From an uncultured Faecalibacterium sp. (GTDB lineage Bacteria; Bacillota; Clostridia; Oscillospirales; Ruminococcaceae), in contig CAAFQM010000091.1 in the NCBI GenBank assembly GCA_900765105.1, positions 1 through 5,653 on the forward strand: DNA of 5,653 bases. Reading direction: 5' to 3'. Numbering within the stretch: the first letter of the stretch is position 1; each line of letters starts with the position of its first letter. The position numbers and the translations under genes are program-made. Below, one piece after another: positions 1 to 4,790 of the stretch. The notes under the pieces are model-generated. The model was not told the origin of the DNA and did not search any database. It saw nothing but the letters and a program-made list of their open reading frames with translations.

Positions 1-194
1 TCGTAATCTGCCATGGTGTCGTGACCCAGCACCACATCCACCGGGCCGTTTTTGGCCGGGACGATGATATTTTTGATCACGCAGCCGTAATCCAGCACAC
101 TGACGGACATACCGCCGGGGTTCGAGAGGATGTACTCGGTAACATTAGCGCCCTCTTTGGTCACACCGAAGGGCTTGGAACGGATCTGTGCCAT
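1..194 (-). CDS. galM: Aldose 1-epimerase (galactose mutarotase), N-terminal part; gene continues past the left edge
   Basis: This gene encodes the start of a mutarotase, the cytoplasmic enzyme that interconverts alpha and beta anomers of galactose, glucose and related aldoses, and so feeds the Leloir pathway. Only the first 64 codons are in the window, read leftward from ATG at 194-192. They begin MAQIRSKPFG and carry the typical N-terminal family pattern: a short first strand, then the Val-x-x-Tyr-x-Leu-x-Asn element (residues 18-25), GGMSVSVLDYG (27-37), IVPAKNG (44-50) and DVVLGHDT (53-60). The catalytic His/His/Glu residues of the family lie further on and cannot be checked. The start is supported by a perfect AGGAGG nine bases upstream. 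The gene follows the permease on the same strand, but a strong terminator and a separate promoter lie between them. Another member of the GalM superfamily is possible; the family call is fairly safe. Confidence 0.87.
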   Translation of the reverse strand, partial: MAQIRSKPFGVTKEGANVTEYILSNPGGMSVSVLDYGCVIKNIIVPAKNGPVDVVLGHDTMADY

Positions 195-203
195 TGGGCC
201 TCG

Positions 204-209
204 CCTCCT
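204..209 (-). promoter_or_regulatory. Ribosome binding site of galM
   Basis: The minus strand reads AGGAGG here, with nine bases before the ATG at 194. This is a full match to the Shine-Dalgarno consensus at a good distance, and it fixes the galM start. Confidence 0.85.
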
Positions 210-225
210 AAAGCTTTTTTCGGAA

Positions 226-257
226 ATGCAAAAGGGGCAGACTGCCCCCTTTTGCAT
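226..257 (-). terminator. Terminator-like stem-loop in the galM leader (possible attenuator)
   Basis: On the plus strand the arms are ATGCAAAAGGGGCA (226-239) and TGCCCCCTTTTGCAT (243-257). They pair over 14 bp with one bulged C and a three-base loop. On the minus strand the G+C-rich core is preceded by AAAA and followed by TTTT, the usual look of an intrinsic terminator. It lies between the extended -10 at 274-282 and the galM ribosome binding site at 204-209, so a transcript from that promoter must cross it. It could be a conditional terminator, a stabilising 5' hairpin, or a second terminator for read-through from the permease gene. The structure is plain in the sequence; its role is inference. 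Confidence 0.6.
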
Positions 258-273
258 CTTGTCTGTATTTATG

Positions 274-302
274 ATTATATCACAGTTTTACAGTTTTGTG
301 TT
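274..302 (-). promoter_or_regulatory. Probable promoter of galM (extended -10)
   Basis: On the minus strand TGATATAAT at 282-274 is a perfect TATAAT preceded by the extended -10 element TGn. The -35 at 17 bp spacing (297-302, AACACA) is poor, which is usual for extended -10 promoters. Transcription would start near 267, giving a leader of about 73 bases that contains the stem-loop at 226-257. The spacer holds a tandem 8-bp repeat (282-297) that could be an operator. Confidence 0.65.
282..297. repeat. Tandem 8-bp direct repeat in the galM promoter spacer
   Basis: ACAGTTTT occurs twice without a gap (282-289 and 290-297, plus strand). The block is flanked by CACA (281-284) and TGTG (297-300), so it also has weak dyad symmetry. 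It fills the region between the -35 and -10 of the galM promoter, a position where a repressor would block polymerase. A chance A/T-rich repeat is also possible. Confidence 0.45.
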
Positions 303-373
303 GGAATCCTTTTAGAATTACCATCCAATTTTTGCGGCGATTTTTTGTTAGAATCATCGAAAGTGCCTACAAT

Positions 374-420
374 ACCAAAAAGCGCCCCGCACTTCCGATG
401 GAAATGCGGGGCGCTTTGGT
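374..420 (-). terminator. Intrinsic terminator of the RND permease gene
   Basis: A perfect 13-bp stem pairs 379-391 with 405-417 (plus-strand arms AAAGCGCCCCGCA and TGCGGGGCGCTTT). The loop folds further through TTCC/GGAA (393-396 with 400-403), and ACC/GGT at the base can extend it. Read on the minus strand, the stem is followed at once by a run of five T. It starts 17 bases after the permease stop codon at 438-440. This is a strong Rho-independent terminator, and it separates the permease from galM. Confidence 0.92.
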
Positions 421-437
421 GATACAGGCTGTAAGCC

Positions 438-3400
438 TTATGCTTCCGGCTGAGGCTGTGCCGCAGAGGACTGGGCGGCAATGAACTCGGCGGCATCGTC
501 CGGGATGTCGTCCAGGTCCTTGTCGCTGCCGATATCCACGTTGAGCGGCGGTTTCTTGAACAGGATATCGTACAGGATAGGCACGATATACAGGGTCATC
601 AGGGTGGCGTAGCTCAGGCCGCAGATGATGACGATGGCCATGCCGCTCATCAGCTGGCTTGCCATATCGTTGCTGAACACCATTTGCAGCATGGCCAGCA
701 CGGTGGTCAGGGTGGTCATCAGAATGGGACGCATACGGGTCTTGCCGGTCGCCACCAGTGCGGCGCGGCGCTCCATGCCGCCCATGCGCAGCTGGTTGGC
801 GTAGTCCACGAACACGATGCCGTTGTTGACGACCGTACCCATCAGCACGATGAAGCCCATCATGGAGATCATGGTCAGCTGCTGGCCGGTGAGCAGCAGG
901 CCCAGCAGACCGCCGGTAAAGGCCAGCGGCACGGTGAACAGCACGATGAAGGGGGACAGCAGGCTTTGGAACTGCGCCACCATGACAAGGTAGACAAAGG
1001 GCAGGGCCAGTGCCATCCACTGGATCATCTCGTTGGTCATATAGTTGACGCTGTCGCTCTCGCCGCCCATGGAGAAGGAACAGCCTTCCGGCATCTCGTC
1101 GGTGAGGGCAAAGGCATCCAGCGCCTTTTTCACGGCACGGGCCTGCACCGTGGTGTTGTAGCCCGGGGCAGTCTCGGCAGTGACGGTAACGAACTGGTTC
1201 CGGTTCTCGCTGGTGATGGAGTCCGGTGCGGTGCCGGTGGTCCAGCTGGCGATATCCGACAGCTTGCAGGTGCCGGTAGCGGTGGTGCCGTCGGCGGACA
1301 TGACGGTGGTCTCAAAGGTCATGTCCATCATGTTTTCCTTGGTCAGCGGGTCCAGATTGTTGCTGATCTGCACATCCATGGTGGTGCCGTCCACGGTAAC
1401 AGGGGTCTGTGCCGTGGTGGTGGTGGTCAGCTTTGCAGCGATCTGCTGGTACACCTGCGCAACGGTCAGGCCGTTGGCGCGCACCTTGTCGCGGTCCACT
1501 TGCAGGATGATGGTGGAATCGCCCGCACCCAGACCGTTGGTGGCGTTCTGGAAGCCATCGGTGCTGTTCACGATGTCTACCACCTTCTCGGACAGGGCGG
1601 TCAGGGTCTCGGCATCGGTGCCGTAGATCTTGATGGTCAGACCGGTGGACAGCTGACTGGTCAGGTCATCGGTCATGCCGTACTGCTGGACGGTGGCGGT
1701 GCAATCCGCCACCCCGGCCACAGCGTCCTCCATGGCCTTGCAGGCGGCGTCGATCTTGGAAGAGGAAAGCTCCTCGCTGAGCTTGACGTTGATCTTATAC
1801 TTGCCGTAGCCGTTGGCGGCGTTCAGCAGGTCGGTGATGGTGGAGGGCAGGCCGAGGTTGGAGACATCCATGCCCGCCACAGTGTTGTCGGGGGTAATGC
1901 CTACCTCCTCCACGCCGTCCACGGCCATCACAGCCTGCACCACCTTACCGGCCACATCGTAGGACTCGTCCTTCGAGAGGGTGTCGGTGGTGGAAAGGGT
2001 GATCATGGCCTCGTTGCTGGTGCTGGTGGGCAGCAGCACGATGCCCATGGAGACCACCCGCCAGCAGCAGAACACCAGCAGCAGCACGGCGGCTGCCAGC
2101 GGCACAAAGCGCTTCTGCAAAGCCTTTTCCAGACTGCGGCCGTAGGCGTTCTGGATCTTATCGAACCATGCCAGCTTTTTGGGCTGGGCATTCTTCAGCA
2201 CGGTAGCCGAGGCAGCAGGCACCACAGTCAGTGCCACGATGAGAGAAGCCATCAGGCAGTAGCCGATGCACAGGGACATGGGACCCATCAGGTTGCGGAT
2301 GAGGCTGGCAGAGAACACTGCCGGCAGGAACACGCACACCGAGGTAAGGGTAGAGGCCACGACCGACATACCCACCTGACGTGCACCCTGCACCGCAGCG
2401 CGGGCGGCGGGCACGCCGCGGCCGCGCAGACGGTAGATGTTCTCGATGACAACAACAGAGTTATCCACCAGCATACCGATGCCCAGCGACAGGCCGGCCA
2501 GCGTCATGACGTTCAGGTCCAGCCCGGTGAAGTACATCAGCACCACGGCAAACAGCACCGACAGGGGGATACTGACGCCGACCACCAGCGTGGGCTTGAC
2601 GTCCTTCAGGAAGATGGCCAGCACGACGATGGCCAGTGCGGCACCCACCAGCATACTGGTGAGGATGCTCTTGATCAGGATGCTGATGTAGTTGCCCTGA
2701 TTGGACAGCACCACAACGTGCAGACCCTCGTACTGGGCTTCCAGCTCCTTGAAAGCGTCCAGACAGTTGGCAGATACGTCACCTGCGCTGGAACTGTCGT
2801 CCTTGTAAATTTTCAGCACCGAAGCCTGCTCGCCGTTCAGGCGGGTGTAGCTGTCGGCGGCGTTGTCGATGATCTCCACGTCTGCCACATCGGAAAGGCG
2901 CACGTCGCCGTAGCCCTCCACATGGAGCAGCAGTGCACCGCGGATATCGTCCACGCTGTCGTATTCCTCGCCCACCTTCAGCAGCCACGACTCGCCGCTT
3001 TCGTCCTTGACGTAACCGGCGGGCATGGAGAAGTTCTGGGCGTAGATGAGGGTGGCAAGGGTCTTGATATCCAGCTGCTTGGTCACATCGGCGCTGGCAA
3101 GCGCCTTTTCCTTGGCGGCCTCGTACTGGGTCTTGGCCTCGCTGAGCTGCTTTTCGTACTCATTCAGCTGCTCGCGGGCTTCGGTAAACTGCATATAGGC
3201 GACCATCTGCTGCTGGGTAAAGTTGCCCAGCGCTTTGGAGAACTCGCTCATCATGCCGGGCACGTTGTCCATGGCCTTGATGGTATCTTCCAGCGTCTTA
3301 TAGATGACGTTCAGGCTGTCCTGCAATTGCAGCTCGTCTGCCAGATCCGCAGCGCCCTCGCCCTGCGTACCGGTCTCGGTGTTGATGCGGTTCTGCAGGG

Positions 3401-4382
3401 TCTGCAACGCAGAGGAGAGCTTATCGGTGATATCGCGCAGCTCGGACACGATCTCGATCAGGGAGTCGATATCCCGCATACCGGTGCTGTTGAACTTGTC
3501 CAGCACCCGCTGCAAACCGGCCTGCACCTCAATGAGGGCCTGCTGCACCTCGGGCTCCTTGACCACGGCGATCAGGTTGTTGACGCTTTGCAGCAGTGCC
3601 TCGGCCTGCTTGCGCACCACTTCTACGGCGCTTCCGACCTCAGAGCTCAGGGAGCCCATGACCGTGTTGGACACGGTATTGCCGAAGTTTTTGAACTGCT
3701 TATCGTATTCTGCGCGGCCGGCCTTGATCTTGGCCTCGGCCTCCTCCAACTGTGTGTGCGCCACTTCCAGCTGAGTGTCGATAAGCTCCATCAGCTTTTC
3801 GTTGATGGCGTCCACCTTTTCCTGATTCAGCTGCACCTGCACCAGCTGCTCCACAAGGCCGCTGGAGGATACGCTGGACACGCCGCCCTTGCGCTGGACG
3901 TAGGGAGTCATGGTGTTCTTGATAAAATCAGAAAGGTCGTACACCGAACTGCCCTCGCGGCTGACAGCCACGGTCATAAAGGCGTTCATGTTCATGCTGT
4001 ACTGTATCACAGAGGGAGTCAGCGCCGTCTCCGGCAGGTCGCTCTTGGCCTGATCCAGCTTGTTGGACACCTGCACCAGTGCGCTGTCCATATCCGTGTC
4101 ATCCACGAACTGCATCAGCAGCAGGCTGTAGTTTTCAGCCGAGGTGGCGGTGATCTTTGAAACACCCGGCACCGTAAGCGCGTTTTGCAGCACGTCCGAG
4201 ACCTCGGTCTCCACACGCTCCGGGCTGGCACCGGGATACACGGTGACCACCATCAGATACGGTGTGCTGACATTCGGCAGCAGGTTTGTTTTCATCTTGG
4301 TGATCGACACAAAGCCGAGCATCAGCACCATGATGACTGCAACCAGCACCGTAAATGGTTTTTTGACACTGAATTTTTCCAT
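438..4382 (-). CDS. RND-superfamily efflux permease with a long coiled-coil insertion in the first extracytoplasmic domain
   Basis: This is an intact 1314-residue inner-membrane transporter with the AcrB-like duplicated plan: TM1 about 10-28, a large outer loop to 567, TM2-TM6 about 568-727, TM7 about 760-783, a second outer loop to about 1115, and TM8-TM12 about 1116-1275. The opening MEKFSVKKPF is typical of the family. The TM4 signature GMLVDNSVVVIEN (636-648) has Asp640-Asn641 where AcrB has Asp407-Asp408. TM10 has VVNNGIVFVDY (1184-1194), with Asn near the position of AcrB Lys940. Residues about 190-440 are mostly helical coiled coil in place of the docking subdomain, making the protein longer than AcrB (1049). 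The tail after 1275 is acidic. An in-frame TAG at 4391-4389 excludes a longer start. No adaptor or outer-membrane channel gene is in view, as expected for a Gram-positive-type RND pump. Substrate is unknown; drugs, lipids, peptides or signals are all possible. Confidence 0.95.
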   Translation of the reverse strand: MEKFSVKKPFTVLVAVIMVLMLGFVSITKMKTNLLPNVSTPYLMVVTVYPGASPERVETEVSDVLQNALTVPGVSKITATSAENYSLLLMQFVDDTDMDSALVQVSNKLDQAKSDLPETALTPSVIQYSMNMNAFMTVAVSREGSSVYDLSDFIKNTMTPYVQRKGGVSSVSSSGLVEQLVQVQLNQEKVDAINEKLMELIDTQLEVAHTQLEEAEAKIKAGRAEYDKQFKNFGNTVSNTVMGSLSSEVGSAVEVVRKQAEALLQSVNNLIAVVKEPEVQQALIEVQAGLQRVLDKFNSTGMRDIDSLIEIVSELRDITDKLSSALQTLQNRINTETGTQGEGAADLADELQLQDSLNVIYKTLEDTIKAMDNVPGMMSEFSKALGNFTQQQMVAYMQFTEAREQLNEYEKQLSEAKTQYEAAKEKALASADVTKQLDIKTLATLIYAQNFSMPAGYVKDESGESWLLKVGEEYDSVDDIRGALLLHVEGYGDVRLSDVADVEIIDNAADSYTRLNGEQASVLKIYKDDSSSAGDVSANCLDAFKELEAQYEGLHVVVLSNQGNYISILIKSILTSMLVGAALAIVVLAIFLKDVKPTLVVGVSIPLSVLFAVVLMYFTGLDLNVMTLAGLSLGIGMLVDNSVVVIENIYRLRGRGVPAARAAVQGARQVGMSVVASTLTSVCVFLPAVFSASLIRNLMGPMSLCIGYCLMASLIVALTVVPAASATVLKNAQPKKLAWFDKIQNAYGRSLEKALQKRFVPLAAAVLLLVFCCWRVVSMGIVLLPTSTSNEAMITLSTTDTLSKDESYDVAGKVVQAVMAVDGVEEVGITPDNTVAGMDVSNLGLPSTITDLLNAANGYGKYKINVKLSEELSSSKIDAACKAMEDAVAGVADCTATVQQYGMTDDLTSQLSTGLTIKIYGTDAETLTALSEKVVDIVNSTDGFQNATNGLGAGDSTIILQVDRDKVRANGLTVAQVYQQIAAKLTTTTTAQTPVTVDGTTMDVQISNNLDPLTKENMMDMTFETTVMSADGTTATGTCKLSDIASWTTGTAPDSITSENRNQFVTVTAETAPGYNTTVQARAVKKALDAFALTDEMPEGCSFSMGGESDSVNYMTNEMIQWMALALPFVYLVMVAQFQSLLSPFIVLFTVPLAFTGGLLGLLLTGQQLTMISMMGFIVLMGTVVNNGIVFVDYANQLRMGGMERRAALVATGKTRMRPILMTTLTTVLAMLQMVFSNDMASQLMSGMAIVIICGLSYATLMTLYIVPILYDILFKKPPLNVDIGSDKDLDDIPDDAAEFIAAQSSAAQPQPEA

Positions 4383-4385
4383 CTT

Positions 4386-4390
4386 CTCCT
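4386..4390 (-). promoter_or_regulatory. Ribosome binding site of the RND permease, unusually close to the start
   Basis: AGGAG on the minus strand is only three bases (AAG) from the ATG at 4382. The A of AGGAG is also part of the in-frame TAG stop that excludes any upstream start. The spacing is shorter than usual, so initiation may be less than optimal. A second, stronger GGGAGG lies upstream at 4431-4426 with no ATG after it. Confidence 0.7.
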
Positions 4391-4462
4391 ACCGTTTCTC
4401 TGCAGCACCGCCCGGCGCAACAGTTCCTCCCTCTTTGGGGGCAATGGGTTCCTAACATTCCT

Positions 4463-4490
4463 ATTATACACGCAAGGCGCGCGCTTTCAA
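4463..4490 (-). promoter_or_regulatory. Sigma-A-type promoter of the RND permease
   Basis: On the minus strand TTGAAA (4490-4485) and a perfect TATAAT (4468-4463) are separated by 16 bp. Transcription would start near 4456, leaving a leader of about 74 bases. This is the best promoter match upstream of the permease and points to a vegetative sigma factor. Confidence 0.8.
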
Positions 4491-4500
4491 TAGAGGCGCA

Positions 4501-4538
4501 GCGAATCTTTTGCGAAAGTTCTGTCAAAATCTGCGAAA
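4501..4538. repeat. Helically phased GCGAA direct repeats upstream of the permease promoter
   Basis: GCGAA occurs at 4501-4505, 4512-4516 and 4533-4537 on the plus strand. The last two extend to TGCGAAA (4511-4517 and 4532-4538). The offsets are 11 and 21 bp, about one and two helical turns, so all copies face the same side of the helix. The block begins 11 bp upstream of the permease -35, roughly -45 to -82 from the predicted start, where activators and response regulators often bind. The repeats are seen directly; the regulatory role is inferred. Confidence 0.5.
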
Positions 4539-4700
4539 CGCACAACTTTGCCGTCCCAAAACCGGCATTCTGTCCGCTTTCCTCCCCTCTGCCGCCGGAC
4601 AAAATTTCGACACCTTTTCCCATACTGCATACGGTTGAGCAGGGGGAATCATTGCAGGGGAGGGAAAAATTTAGGGGATATAAAGACTTTTCTTTTTGCA
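4539..4700. other. Non-coding middle of the divergent intergenic region
   Basis: No gene, RNA gene or convincing regulatory site is visible here. There is a short inverted repeat, TGTCCG (4571-4576) and CGGACA (4596-4601), with a 19-base gap, and a purine-rich stretch at 4640-4678. The frames that cross this stretch lack ribosome binding sites and family resemblance. Confidence 0.5.
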
Positions 4701-4729
4701 TAGAAATGTGCTTTTGATTATGGTATACT
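4701..4729 (+). promoter_or_regulatory. Probable promoter of ricT (extended -10)
   Basis: TGGTATACT (4721-4729) combines the extended -10 TGn with TATACT, five of six bases of the consensus. At 17 bp spacing, TAGAAA (4701-4706) matches four of six bases of the -35. Transcription would start near 4736, giving a leader of about 55 bases with the hairpin at 4745-4765. Confidence 0.65.
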
Positions 4730-4741
4730 AACAGCAGACTG

Positions 4742-4765
4742 AAAAAGCTGCCCCTTGCGGGGCTT
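4742..4765 (-). terminator. Terminator-like hairpin on the minus strand, inside the ricT leader
   Basis: GCCCC (4750-4754) pairs with GGGGC (4759-4763) around a four-base loop. On the minus strand the loop is GCAA, a GNRA tetraloop, and the stem is followed by AGC and a run of five T (4746-4742). This is the form of a short intrinsic terminator facing the permease. On the plus strand the same stem has no T run, so there it would only be a leader hairpin ahead of the ricT ribosome binding site. It may stop antisense transcripts of ricT from reaching the permease promoter. Confidence 0.42.
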
Positions 4766-4781
4766 ATCCGATACAAAAACG

Positions 4782-4785
4782 AGGA
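4782..4785 (+). promoter_or_regulatory. Ribosome binding site of ricT
   Basis: AGGA (within GAGGAA) lies five bases before the ATG at 4791. It is moderate in strength and well placed, and it supports this start. Confidence 0.7.
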
Positions 4786-4790
4786 ACACT

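Noticed and set aside
21..422. Plus-strand frame across galM and the intergenic region
   Set aside because: It is antisense to galM and passes through both hairpins. The product has no recognisable pattern.
1413..1427. Short GGT-type triplet repeat in the permease gene, a possible slippage site
   Set aside because: It encodes Thr986-990 with a non-identical last codon (ACG). It is too short for likely phase variation, and triplet slippage would not shift the frame.
684..4160. A very long plus-strand open frame (1158 codons) antisense to the RND permease
   Set aside because: Its product is His/Gly/Gln-rich low complexity with no membrane or domain pattern. It has no suitable upstream signals and mirrors the codon use of the permease. 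It is a shadow of a G+C-rich gene.
438..4382. Naming the permease acrB, cusA or swrC
   Set aside because: The fold matches RND, but the coiled-coil insertion, the Asp-Asn and Asn-Asn relay residues and the missing adaptor do not support any one of these names.
4571..4601. TGTCCG/CGGACA inverted repeat in the intergenic region as an operator
   Set aside because: The arms are only 6 bp with a 19-base gap, do not extend, and lie more than 80 bp from either promoter core. Chance is likely in this base composition.
4135..4776. Minus-strand frame of 213 codons crossing the intergenic region and the permease start
   Set aside because: It uses a TTG-type start without a ribosome binding site, runs through the permease promoter and the ricT promoter, and then reads the permease out of frame. 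No family resemblance.
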